Shown: positions 10,720 through 21,700 of the stretch, piece after piece
How the letters are laid out: every line of letters begins with the position of its first letter
How positions within the stretch are numbered: the stretch's first letter is position 1
NCBI RefSeq assembly: GCF_000236905.1
Contig: NC_016520.1
Span: forward strand, 992,001 to 1,056,000
DNA length: 64,000 bases
Origin: Tetrapisispora phaffii CBS 4417
Taxonomy: Eukaryota > Ascomycota > Saccharomycetes > Saccharomycetales > Saccharomycetaceae
Direction: 5' to 3'
Made by a program: the position numbers and the translations under genes
The notes under the pieces: model-generated
Database searches by the model: none
What the model was told of the DNA's origin: nothing
What the model saw: only the letters and a program-made list of their open reading frames with translations

Positions 10720-12122
10720 TTCTTCTTTTCTTTTAATTTTTTTTTTTTGAAATATATGCCTATGTATTATATAAAATTTATATTGATTATCCCTGTTATT
10801 CCAATTAACTTCCTGATAATACTTTTAAATCCTAAGTAGTATACCATATATAAAATGGTTGATAAAATAAATATACAATACATAAAGATGTTTTAATAAT
10901 AATCCAAACAATAATTCATTGATAACTAATGAATGAGAACAGTGATTTCAAAGGTCGATCTATCTATCTAGATACACATAATTGAGTCTTTCTTAATATT
11001 TAAAAAGTTCATTACCTTTTGCCATTAGAATTCGGGTAAAGACGAAAACCTCACAATTGAATATATATTTTAAGAGCAACAGATTTTAATTGTTTGACGC
11101 CGTTTCACAAACACTCAACCACTACAAAATATGTGTATAAATATATACAATTAAGAACAATACAGTAACCACACCACAATGCAGATATTTTAATGCTAGC
11201 TGTAATTACACTTTTCAGAGTTCACAATGAGATTATCTTCCAACAATAAGCAACTGATCAACTACTGCGAGAGAGAAAGCAAGACAAAAAGATAGAAATA
11301 GAGGGACAATCATATAGTTGTATACAAATTGATGCAGTTGGTTAATTAGTAAAGAATAGTGGTATCTTTTACGAACTAAATAGTATCAAATTTCTTGTAT
11401 TATAAATTTAGTTCGAATTTTTTCAACCAATTCATTGTTAAGACACTACGACAGTTTCTTGTTATTGTAAAAAAATTTTCTTACCAAAAAATGCCTTTGT
11501 AATGAGTGTTGAAGAGTAGACTGAGTGTTTAGTTAATTAATATCAATTCACATTGTATGCGTTGTCCCCTTTCAATAACAGCTTATTTCGTAGGGTTCAA
11601 TTATAGTTTTTGTTACTATCTTTTATAGTTAGGTTAGATTCGGTTTAGTTTGCTAAACTCTTTGGTCAACCTAGGTTCTATCTATTGCCCATGTCATTCA
11701 AATATACGCAATGAACGAAAATAGACAGAATGCTATTAACTAATAATGATAGAGAAAGAAAGAATAATAGATTACTTACTAAATTAATAGCGTAAATCCA
11801 AGAAAATGGTTAGGATTAAGAAACTATATAAATTGAATTATTCAATTTAATCTATATTATAATCGTATATTATTTTTTGTTCTTGTTATAATTATTCGTC
11901 TTCATTAATTGATACCTTTGTTGCGTGGGTGTACTATCAATATTTTTTCTTCTTTCCCGTGAAATTTATTATTAACATTGTACATTTTATAATTGCAAAG
12001 TTTTGTTCATCATCGAAGTACTGTTGTAATCACTTAAAAAAAATTATTAAAAAGACTATCATATAATATTAAACAATCATTCATATATAATTTTAAACAC
12101 AGTATAAAAAACATAGTAGATA
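10720..12122. other. divergent promoter region COQ1/RER2
   Basis: About 1.4 kb of non-coding DNA between divergently transcribed COQ1 and RER2. In S. cerevisiae these two genes are adjacent with a much shorter spacer. I see no open frame over 60 codons, no tRNA B box and no clear repeat. It may hold regulatory DNA or the decayed remains of genes retained on the sister chromosome. Confidence 0.6.
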
Positions 12123-13079
12123 ATGTCAGAAGATCGGTTTAAAGGTAGCAATGGCAGTGATCCCAGTCAAATATCTCAATCATCAACATTGAATGTATTG
12201 AAAAATTTATTAGCAAATACTTTGAAGTCTTCAAACTGTATACCTAAGCATATTGGATTTGTTATGGATGGTAATAGAAGATATGCCAAAAAAAATGATC
12301 TGGAGATTAAAGAAGGACACGAAGCAGGGTTTATTAGTATGGCTAAAATATTAGAACTTTGTTATCAAGCAGGTGTTGAAACAACAACAGTGTTTGCGTT
12401 TTCTATTGAAAATTTTAAAAGAACATCATCTGAGGTTGACCAATTAATGAATTTAGCTCGTAATAGGGTCAAACAAATAACAGAGAATGGTGAATTGGCT
12501 GAAACATTCGGAGTCAGAGTTAGAGTAATTGGTGATCTTTCTTTATTATCATCCGAAGTATTGGAAGAAATAAGCGATGCCGTTGAAGTTACCAAAAAAA
12601 ATAAAAGAGCTACATTAAACATTTGCTTCCCATATACTGGTAGAGAAGAAATTTATCATTCCATTAATAAGAATATTAAACAAACACTTCAACATAAACA
12701 AGATAAAATTGATGAAGACACTTTAAATTATAATTTATACACTGCACATTTACCTAAACTTGAACTTTTGATAAGAACAAGTGGTGAAACAAGACTAAGT
12801 GACTTTATGTTATGGCAAGTTTGCGAAAGAGGTGTTATGATTGAATTTTTAGATGTCTTATGGCCAGATTTCACGCCATATCAAATGGCATACATATTAA
12901 TGAAATACATTTATAAAAAATCAGTTGGTAAACCATTAAGAAATATATCACTGGGCACAGAATATGACGGTGAAATCCAAACTAATAATAATACTACTAA
13001 TAATAATAACAAGAATAATAACAATAACAATCATAATAATAATAATGATAACAACAGGAATGATAAAAGTTGTAATTAA
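12123..13079 (+). CDS. RER2: cis-prenyltransferase, dehydrodolichyl diphosphate synthase
   Basis: A 318-residue undecaprenyl-diphosphate-synthase family enzyme, best matching Rer2 (YBR002C, 286 aa). With Nus1, Rer2 makes the long-chain dolichol precursor at the ER membrane for N-glycosylation and GPI anchors. The catalytic-loop signature [13 protein letters not shown] includes Asp49, and the family signature [11 protein letters not shown] is at 217-227. GHEAGF and [10 protein letters not shown] follow the family pattern. The paralog Srt1 is an alternative, but position beside COQ1 and the trehalase gene favours RER2. The last 30 or so residues are almost all Asn with a few Thr, Lys and His, encoded by AAT/AAC repeats. 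This tail follows the conserved domain and is absent from S. cerevisiae Rer2. Confidence 0.93.
   Translation: MSEDRFKGSNGSDPSQISQSSTLNVLKNLLANTLKSSNCIPKHIGFVMDGNRRYAKKNDLEIKEGHEAGFISMAKILELCYQAGVETTTVFAFSIENFKRTSSEVDQLMNLARNRVKQITENGELAETFGVRVRVIGDLSLLSSEVLEEISDAVEVTKKNKRATLNICFPYTGREEIYHSINKNIKQTLQHKQDKIDEDTLNYNLYTAHLPKLELLIRTSGETRLSDFMLWQVCERGVMIEFLDVLWPDFTPYQMAYILMKYIYKKSVGKPLRNISLGTEYDGEIQTNNNTTNNNNKNNNNNNHNNNNDNNRNDKSCN
12985..13075 (+). repeat. AAT/AAC trinucleotide run in the RER2 3' end
   Basis: A near-continuous run of AAT and AAC codons, interrupted by ACT, AAG, CAT and GAT, that encodes the Asn-rich tail of RER2. Such tracts are common in this genome but usually sit in regulatory proteins, not at the end of a metabolic enzyme. 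Confidence 0.85.
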
Positions 13080-15057
13080 TGATTTTAATAATAATGATAA
13101 TAATAGAAAAAGACATTTAAAATAATTTCAGAAGGTAAGAGACAATAACAATTATAAAAAATAAAACATGCTGGTCTATTTCTTACAATATCTCTTGCTT
13201 GAGTTTCTTTATGAACATATCCATTGAATTTTCTGAGAATTCAGGCTCATCGTTATTTATTATAAAGCAAGACTGTTTCCAATTTCCCTGTTCTCTTTAT
13301 TATTTGATAAGAAAGTTCACTAACAATATTCTTTTAATATTGGGCTTTTGAAGTAAGCAACCAAAAAATGGATCACTAATACCTAGCGAATTTTGAGATA
13401 TAAAGTTTTTAGTGGATCGACAGTTTGCATCTGCATTTACCTTCTGTATGTTATATTGTCATAAAACTCTGCATGTAAAATATTTAATAATACGTATAAA
13501 TATGTAACTATTTCCAACCCAAATACAACATTAATCAGAATCATAATAACAGTAGCAATATTTAAATAGTGAAGATTAATAATGGAACTATATCATAAAT
13601 AAATTACGGAGAAATAAAACACAGATTTATATAACATTGTTCCTTAGTCATCATAATATTGTAATATTCGAATAAAAATCATGAATTACTTTATTATTAA
13701 CAATTTTCAATATAAGCAAAATAAAAAAGTTTAAAACCATTAGAGTGGATCCCTAAATCATAATTCATGGAATATGATTAACAGATGAGATGCAAAAAAA
13801 AACTTCTATCTCAAAGATACCATCCTCCATTCTATATTGAAATCAGCGAATATAATTAGTAGTAATATCCTTAAAAGAAACAAAGACATTATGAAAAAGA
13901 AATGAGCATCATGTTGCATGTTTAATATCCAATATTAAAACAGCTAAAATCTCAATTCAATCTCTTTTCTGTTTACTATTTATAAGCTTCTTCACCACAT
14001 TTTGTAGTGAATACAATTTTTAAAACCAGTAATTAATTAGTCTTAATGATTAAAGTTAAAATTTAAGAATGAAATATATATATATTCATATCATACTAAC
14101 TCGTGCCCTTTTTTTTCTATTTTTATTTTCTTTAACTTAAAATATTTAGATATAGAAAGATTTCTCTGTATCTACATACATCGCTATGCTACTTCGGTCA
14201 GAAGAATTATCACTTTTCAATAATCCCTCTTATTCTTTGGAACTACAATCTTATGATAACCATTAAATAGGTATAAGAAATTAACAATAATCAATTAACA
14301 AGTTAGTCCATAATATCATCTCTCTCTTTTTACATATCTTGTTCTAATACATCAATACAATATATACATGACTTCAGTCAACTTTTGACATTAGATTTTA
14401 AGGGTTCCTTAGAGGTTTTCTATAGTAAAAAAATAGAGATGGGTCAAAATCTAAAAGGTAAAAATATTCAAAAAAATACATCATCGTTATACGTATTCAA
14501 TATATATATGCCTCTGCTCAATTACATAAATCATTAAATAGACGTTATTTTGTATGAATATTCAAATCAACCCTTAGTTATCTCATAAAGCATACTGAAA
14601 AAAGGAAAAAAAAAGGAACAATAAATAAACGCGCCACAAGAAAAAGACAAGATATATAATAAGAAAAGCGTTTTGTAGTAACATAATTCGATACAATAAA
14701 AGTTGTTTAGAATCATATATAAATAAACATTCTAAATCATATATATCAAGATTAAAAGTTCTAAGATCTACAATATAATAAAGTATTTTAAATTCAACTG
14801 TTTTAATACTTAAATATAACACACTTACCTATTAATTGTATTTAATAATAGGAATATAAGTACTTTTTTGATCATTTCACTTTTATATCTTCATCAAACT
14901 CTTTTTTATTCTATTCTATTTGTTAACCCATTCATTAATTATCGTATTGACAGAGAATTAGTATAAATTACAATAAGAAGCAGTATAAAAAATAAATCTA
15001 TTCACTAATTAACAAAAAAATTATAATAACGCAACCTATAAAATTTTAACTTAAAGT
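13080..15057. other. 2-kb intergenic region upstream of the trehalase gene
   Basis: AT-rich DNA with no supportable gene. In S. cerevisiae YRB1 (YDR002W) lies at this position on the chromosome IV copy; I find no trace of its sequence. A GTATGT at about 13446 and a TACTAAC at about 14093 are far apart and do not join convincing exons. The last few hundred bases should be the trehalase promoter. Confidence 0.55.
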
Positions 15058-17454
15058 ATGACTAAATCTGAAAATAAAATCACTATTATATCTCCCTTAG
15101 AAACTGTTGATAACAACACAAATAAATATATGATTGGGAATAGACCTAAACCAAGAAGGTTATCATCCTTGAAGGACTTTAAAGATCCCTTTATGAATCC
15201 TGATAAATATTATGGACCTAAAACTAATCCAGAAGATGACGATTTAGAGTTACACTCTGATGATGAATTAGCTAGACAAAGCACTATTAAGAGTAAAAAA
15301 TATACCAAACTAGATCATATCGATGACATCAAAAAATCGTTAAAGAATAAAAAAACAAGGACGAGGACTATGAGTGCCATTGGTGGTATCTCTTTTTATA
15401 AGAAAAATGAAGAGTTTAATCAACATCCCATTAGAAGAAGAGGATCTGAAGATGATGTTCTTTTAAGTGGTAAAGGTAATCGTCGTTTTTTCATTGAAGA
15501 TGTTAATTCAACTTTGAAAGAATTATTACTTACTGAAGATACTGATTCAAATTATCAAATAACAATTGAAGATAAAGGTCCTAAGGTTTTAAGAATCGGT
15601 ACTGCCAATTCAGATGGTTATAAATATATAAATGTTAGGGGTACCTACATGTTATCAAATCTTTTACAAGAATTAACAATTGCAAAAAGTTTTGGTAGAC
15701 ATCAAATATTTTTAGATGAAGCTCGAATCAATGAGAATCCAGTAAGTAGATTAACTAGATTAATTTCTACTCAATTTTGGGATTCATTAACTAGAAAAGT
15801 TGATTTAAACAACATTGCTACTTTAGCAAAAGATACAAAAATTGATGCCCCTGGAGCCAAAAATCCAAGAATTTATGTTCCATACAATTGCCCAGAACAA
15901 TTTGAGTTCTATGTACAAGCGTCACAAATGAATCCTTCTTGGAAACTAGAAGTAGAATATTTACCGAAGGACATCACTCCAGAGTATGTTCAATCAATCA
16001 ATGGTACTCCAGGTTTACTGGCATTGGCAATGGAAGAACATATTGATCCATCCACTGGTGAGAAGGCATTAATCGGAATTCCTTATGCAGTGCCTGGAGG
16101 TAGGTTTAATGAATTATATGGATGGGATTCATATATGATGACTTTAGGTCTCTTGGAAAGTGGAAAAGTAGACGTTGCCAAAGGAATGGTTGAACACTTT
16201 ATTTTTGAAATTGAGCATTATGGAAAAATCTTAAACGCTAATAGAAGTTACTACCTCTGTAGATCACAGCCACCCTTTTTAACGGATATGGCTTTAGTCG
16301 TTTTTAATAAAATTGGCGGTGATCAGAACCCTGATGCCATAGACTTTTTAAGGAGAGCAATGAAAGCAGCTATAAAGGAGTATAAAACTGTATGGATGGC
16401 CGAACCTAGACTAGATCCTGAAACTGGATTATCATGTTATCATCCTGATGGTAAAGGTATTCCTCCAGAAACAGAAAGTGAACACTTTGATACAATTCTA
16501 GCCCCATACGCTATGAAATATAAAGTTTCTATAGAGGAACTCAAAACATTGTATAATGAGGAAAAAGTAAACGAACCTGCATTAGATGATTTTTTCTTAC
16601 ACGACAGAGCAGTAAGAGAGTCTGGGCATGATACCACTTATAGATTTGAAGGTGTCTGTGCATACTTAGCGACAGCAGACTTAAATTCATTATTATACAA
16701 ATACGAAAATGACATTGCAGATTTTATTTCTACATACTGTGATGACAAATTCTATGATGACAGAGATGATACTATAACGGATTCAAAACATTGGAGAAAC
16801 TTAGCAGAATTAAGAAAAAGTAGAATAACTAAATATATGTGGGACGAAGAAAAAGGTTTCTTTTTCGATTATAATGTAAAATTTAAAGAAAGAACTAGTT
16901 ATGAATCTGCAACATCTTTTTGGACTCTATGGGCTGGGTTAGCGACTCAAGAACAAGCACAAATATTGGTAAAAAAGGCATTACCGAAATTAGAAGTCTT
17001 AGGTGGGTTAGTCGCATGCTCAGAAGAATCAAGAGGGCCGATTTCTGTTAACAGACCACCAAGACAATGGGATTACCCATTCGGTTGGGCTCCTCATCAA
17101 ATATTAGCTTGGAAAGGGTTAGAGAATTATGGTTTTACATGTATCGCAAACAGATTAGTGTATAGATGGTGTTACATAATGACAAAGGCCTTTGTTGATT
17201 TCAATGGTATTGTTGTAGAAAAATACGATCTAACAAGAGCGACTGATCCTCATAAAGTGGATGCAGAATATGGTAATCAAGGTGCTGATGTTAAAGGTGT
17301 TGCCCGTGAAGGGTTTGGATGGGTTAATGCTAGTTATATATTAGGCTTAAAGTACATGAACAACCATGCAAGAAGAGCCTTAGGATCATGTATCCCGCCA
17401 ATTCCATTTCTTAATAGTTTAAGAACTGAGGAAAAATCCCTATATGGATTATAG
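15058..17454 (+). CDS. NTH1: neutral trehalase (Nth1/Nth2 type)
   Basis: A 798-residue GH37 trehalase that hydrolyses cytosolic trehalose to glucose during recovery from stress. It fits S. cerevisiae Nth1 (751 aa) and Nth2 (780 aa) equally in position, since NTH1 flanks CEN4 and NTH2 flanks CEN2; the symbol marks the family only. Signature 1 (PGGRFNELYGWDSYM) starts at residue 346 and signature 2 (QWDYPFGWAP) at 670. The presumed catalytic pair is Asp525 in ESGHDTTYRF and Glu721 in VVEKYD. The N-terminus keeps the regulatory features of Nth1: RRLSSL and RRGSEDD basic-Ser sites of the kind phosphorylated by PKA and bound by 14-3-3 proteins. An acidic segment, EDTDSNYQITIED, matches the calcium-binding loop. 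Regulation by cAMP/PKA is therefore likely. The gene is convergent with ECM15. Confidence 0.93.
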   Translation: MTKSENKITIISPLETVDNNTNKYMIGNRPKPRRLSSLKDFKDPFMNPDKYYGPKTNPEDDDLELHSDDELARQSTIKSKKYTKLDHIDDIKKSLKNKKTRTRTMSAIGGISFYKKNEEFNQHPIRRRGSEDDVLLSGKGNRRFFIEDVNSTLKELLLTEDTDSNYQITIEDKGPKVLRIGTANSDGYKYINVRGTYMLSNLLQELTIAKSFGRHQIFLDEARINENPVSRLTRLISTQFWDSLTRKVDLNNIATLAKDTKIDAPGAKNPRIYVPYNCPEQFEFYVQASQMNPSWKLEVEYLPKDITPEYVQSINGTPGLLALAMEEHIDPSTGEKALIGIPYAVPGGRFNELYGWDSYMMTLGLLESGKVDVAKGMVEHFIFEIEHYGKILNANRSYYLCRSQPPFLTDMALVVFNKIGGDQNPDAIDFLRRAMKAAIKEYKTVWMAEPRLDPETGLSCYHPDGKGIPPETESEHFDTILAPYAMKYKVSIEELKTLYNEEKVNEPALDDFFLHDRAVRESGHDTTYRFEGVCAYLATADLNSLLYKYENDIADFISTYCDDKFYDDRDDTITDSKHWRNLAELRKSRITKYMWDEEKGFFFDYNVKFKERTSYESATSFWTLWAGLATQEQAQILVKKALPKLEVLGGLVACSEESRGPISVNRPPRQWDYPFGWAPHQILAWKGLENYGFTCIANRLVYRWCYIMTKAFVDFNGIVVEKYDLTRATDPHKVDAEYGNQGADVKGVAREGFGWVNASYILGLKYMNNHARRALGSCIPPIPFLNSLRTEEKSLYGL

Positions 17455-17824
17455 TCTGAAGTATGGACTTGATAGTAAATACCAATATATATAGGAGAGA
17501 TTTTCGAGGTAGACTTGAAAATTTTTATAAAAATAACTTTATTAGAATGTTTTTAATCAAAATATCTTCCATAAAAACAATATAAACTTTATTTTGCCAT
17601 TTTTCGTTCTAAAAGTGTCCTTGTTAAATTCTGGACATTTATTTTAAGTTGAATATTATACTATTTTTTAAATGATAGAAGTGACAACAATGTCAAAATA
17701 TTATTAAAATATTAAGAATGTGGTTCTACATAGGGTGAATGTACTAAATTAGCAAAATTTCTAATCAAAAATATATGAAAATTGAACAAAATTTGGATAT
17801 CTAGAACTTCTAATAAAAGAGTGT
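17455..17824. other. convergent spacer, trehalase gene to ECM15
   Basis: About 370 bp between the 3' ends of two convergent genes. This would be the expected centromere position if S. cerevisiae gene order held. I looked for CDEI and CDEIII motifs here and found none; no TCCGAA core is present on either strand. Confidence 0.7.
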
Positions 17825-18145
17825 TTACTTCATTTCATTTAATTTTTTTAATACCACATCTATTTTGTCTTGAGCAAACTGTTGTTTATCGACTCTGGTT
17901 CCCACTCTCATATCCGTTTGAATTCTAATTATACCGTTTTCATGGGCGTATTCATGAAGTTCACCGATTAATTTCATAACATCATCCCAAGGCCCTTCAA
18001 TAGTTGTACCAGCACTATGTAAAGTACTTTTTAAGGTACTCTCACGGATCTTCTTTTCAATTAGAGCTACAAAATCAGATATACTTGCAGATCCTGTTCC
18101 GATTGGAACCATGCACACATCTGCCAAACAATATACACTAGGCAT
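17825..18145 (-). CDS. ECM15: Ecm15, thiamine-binding (YqgV/MTH1187) family protein
   Basis: A 106-residue protein nearly identical in layout to S. cerevisiae Ecm15 (YBL001C, 104 aa), a small cytosolic ferredoxin-fold protein of the DUF77/thiamine-binding family, proposed to form tetramers. Conserved blocks include [20 protein letters not shown] near the start, [15 protein letters not shown] in the middle and [12 protein letters not shown] near the end. The biological role is unclear; the name comes from a cell-wall mutant screen. The gene lies beside CEN2 in S. cerevisiae. Here it is in the opposite orientation relative to all its neighbours, and the centromere is on its upstream side, about 220 bp from the start codon. 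Confidence 0.95.
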   Translation of the reverse strand: MPSVYCLADVCMVPIGTGSASISDFVALIEKKIRESTLKSTLHSAGTTIEGPWDDVMKLIGELHEYAHENGIIRIQTDMRVGTRVDKQQFAQDKIDVVLKKLNEMK

Positions 18146-18364
18146 TATCTATTGAGTTTTATAATACGTTCTTGTTCTTATTTAAAGTCTTTTGCAAACC
18201 CAATACAAACATCGAACATCATATTATATGTCACACTTTCAGACAAAGTCAATACTTTATATGGTTGGCTTACTCCTTACCGGGATAGAAGATTATCTTA
18301 ATTACAATTCCTAAAATTTCATAATGATAACTAACAAATAAAATATATTAAGAAAGTTATATAA

Positions 18365-18534
18365 ATCACATGACAATTAGTTTATAAAGTTTACTATATT
18401 TTTAAACTTTTTATATAAATATAACATGATATATATTACATATTTAATTTTTAAAATTTAATATAAAATTTTAATCTAGATAGTAAATGCGAAATTTGTT
18501 ATTTGTCCAAATATTGTTATCCGAAAATATAATT
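18365..18534 (+). other. CEN: point centromere (CDEI-CDEII-CDEIII)
   Basis: CDEI is ATCACATG at 18365-18372, an exact match to RTCACRTG, the Cbf1 site. CDEII is the next 136 bp (18373-18508), with 18 G/C bases by my count, so about 87% AT; this is the DNA wrapped by the Cse4 nucleosome. CDEIII centres on the CCG at 18521-18523 in TTGTTATCCGAAAATATAA (18514-18532), matching the TGNTTTCCGAAA core of the CBF3 site with one mismatch (A for T at 18519); the left part of the 26-bp element is less conserved. The neighbours are those of CEN2/CEN4 in S. cerevisiae. The three parts are in the right order, spacing and composition. Confidence 0.92.
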
Positions 18535-18797
18535 TGTCTTGAGATTAATTATTTATGGTTCCACTTACTCAACATCATGCGGAACTATTACTACGGTATA
18601 TTATGGTATATTATCACTCCGACATTACTTAGACAATATATATCTATTACTTTCTACATTTTATTCACTACTACTTTACTGTAAATTCATTGATATTGTG
18701 GCTATTAATACAATTCTCTTACATAAAAGATATACCATCTGTAATGTTATATGATATGATAAATTGTTTAAATTATATAACAAATACGTTACCTATA

Positions 18798-21700
18798 TTA
18801 GGTTTTTCTTTGCTTATTTCTTTGTTGATAATAACCGTTGTCATCTTTCACAAATTTTCTCTTCTCTCTTGAGCGAGTATGTCTTTTTAGTTTTCTATTT
18901 GCTGCAACATCTGGAGCAGTTACTGCTAAAATGGATCTTTTTGTTCTTCTTTCTTGCCTTCTCATCGAGATAGTGTATTTGGCTGATGAATAAGCTGAGG
19001 TGAAGCTAGATACTGATAATTTGGATTCTAACATTTGCATACATTCGTTAGCTAAATTTTGTAAAGTTTCTTGATCTTCACTCAAGCGTGTATAAGTACT
19101 GCCCTCAGTGTTGATATACAGTGCCAAAATAATTTTTTCAGCTAGGCTTTCCAGTTGTGATACATTCACTATTTGCAATAACATGGCCAGCAATTGAATA
19201 CATGACTTTTTAGACATAAAAGATTCGTTGTGATTTTCTTCGCTTCTTATAATTGAACTTGCCCTACTAACTAAGTAATCTAAAGCATCAATATATTCGG
19301 TAGTTCTTTCAGATGAAGTTAAGTCATTCTTATTGATATACATAGTTCCATTTTCTGACCACTTTTTTGCAATAGTTACCAAAATCTTTATTGCTGTCGC
19401 AGATAAACTCTCCGAAATAGAAGGAGCAGACAGTTGATGTAAAATTCTATGTGCAATGGTTTGAATCTCATAATCATCAAACTGCTTCTTAAACTTACCT
19501 AGATTTGTTATCAAGTGGTGAATTAAACGGCCAGCTGATAATCTTACCCACGCATGTGGATACAATAAGGTACTTATAATATTTTCCCAAGTAGAGCTGA
19601 AGTCTTCTTCATATACAGCATCCGTCTTTTGAATGTAAATCGAGTATACAGACATCGCCGTGTAAATAATATCCCAAGGAAGGTCTGATCCAGCGCCAGT
19701 ATTGCTTAGTATAGATTTAATTTTTGCAATTACCAAAGCATCCAAAGCTTCATTCTTTCCTAAGCCCAAATTTGATAAATAAATCTTGTAAATTCTCATA
19801 CCTAAGTTTAAGAAATTTATATCTTGAGACTGATTTAGCCAGGCCATCAGATATTTATCTATAGTTTTCAAACTCTCGGAATCAAGTTTCATTAATAGAT
19901 TGCCTAACAAATTAGCAGCCATCTCACGGCATTTTGGTGATTCATCATTAAAGGTTACATTGGCTAAAGCAACGAAAAAAGATGACGATATCTTAGCCAA
20001 GAGTGCTGGATTTGCCTTCATTACAATTAAATTAATTAATTCCATTATTGATTGCCTACCCTCTTGAGTTGGATATTGTAAATTATCAACCATGAACTTA
20101 AATTGCTTTTCTAGTCTTCCCTTACTTTGATCATATTCCATTAAAAATTGATAGAATACACTTCTTGAAATGTCTCTGATTTCTTTGTTATGATTTGTCA
20201 CTACAATTTTTCGAACAGATTCGATAACATCATATATTTCAGGCAATATAATATGTTTGTGAATTAGTGCCTTCAAGAAATTAAAAGCTAGACCTTGTTT
20301 ACTTGGCTCATTTAGATCAGGCAATATTCTGTTTAAGACATAACTCAACGCTGTATTTTTTAACTCAATATCTTTATGACGTATAAATGATGAGAGAAAT
20401 TTCAGTCCCATTTGACATAGTTCAGTAGAAGTTGATGGAGAATCTTTAATAATATTTAAAATCTTACGAGCATAGTTCTTGAATAAGGCTTCTGATTCTT
20501 CGGATAAATCCAGTTTAACCATTAAAATCAGTACTCGGAATGAACTAACTAACACACTTTCATCTTCTGATACCATTGTATTTTTCAATAGAGGAATGAA
20601 TCCCTCCACATATACTGCATTTAATAAGTTAGTATGTTTTGAAAGTACTGTGCGTAGAAGATCTAAAGAGAATTTTTGCATGGTATCTTGATACAATGTG
20701 CTTCCAGTTTCAACCCTCTCAGTTTTGGAATTTAAGTTTACCATGAAAAAATCTTCCTTCTCTTGCACTTCTGCACTTCTATTATCCTTCTTACGCATAG
20801 TTGAAACATTAGACTGTTCAAACATCTCATAACATAATTTTAGAACTTCTTCTGAATTAGCATCATCATTATGATTCAAACCTAGTGCATATCTTCTTAA
20901 TAATTCATCTAATTTATTTTGTGACTTTAAATTTATGCGTTCTAATAACAAGGCACGAATTGGCATAATTAGAGTACCGAAAACAGGTAATGATATATTT
21001 GCTGATAAGATTTCCCCGGTATCATAGGACTTGTTCGATTTAACTTCTTTCACATTAGTATGATAATTATCGGAATCTTTCTCTTGACCTGTTGTTCCAA
21101 AAATTCCTTCCATAATAATGTTTACTAATAATCTTGCTGAAGCATCTAAATCTGAATGCTTCAAACGTTGAGCCATTGACTTCAATATATAGTTAACAGT
21201 ATAACTTAGGACATGGACTTGCGAACCTCTTTGTAGTGCACTATTTAATTCTTTAATGATAAACACTAGATATTCCGGTCCTACAATAGCAGCAATTTTT
21301 GATAGAGTCTTTCTGACAATATCACGTAAATCGTCATTTTTACTCCTCAAAATTTGACAAATACTTGTTAATATACCTGGTAATAGAGACGAGGTGGAGT
21401 CCGTCTCTAATCCTAAAACAAAATTAACTAGAGCTTCTGATAATGGAATTCTCTCAATAATAGTTTCAGTATTTCTTGTTCCTAAAATCTTAGACAGAGT
21501 GGGATAAATTTCATTTGACACGAAGGAATCTATTTCAGATAAATTGTTCGGTATATTTTTTAGAACCATGACTGATTCGGTTACCTTTCGAGAAGACTGT
21601 AGAGTATTCTTTATCGATACAGAAACTTCATTTATAAGTAATACAGATTCTTTCAAATTATCTGGTTTATGTTTCAAAATTGCAATATATCTTCTTAACA

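Noticed and set aside
13446..14150. GTATGT and TACTAAC pair in the RER2-trehalase spacer, suggesting a spliced gene
   Set aside because: About 650 nt apart with no open upstream exon and only about 38 open codons downstream.
17455..17824. Centromere at the S. cerevisiae-like position between the trehalase gene and ECM15
   Set aside because: No CDEI and no TCCGAA core on either strand, whereas all three elements are present on the other side of ECM15.
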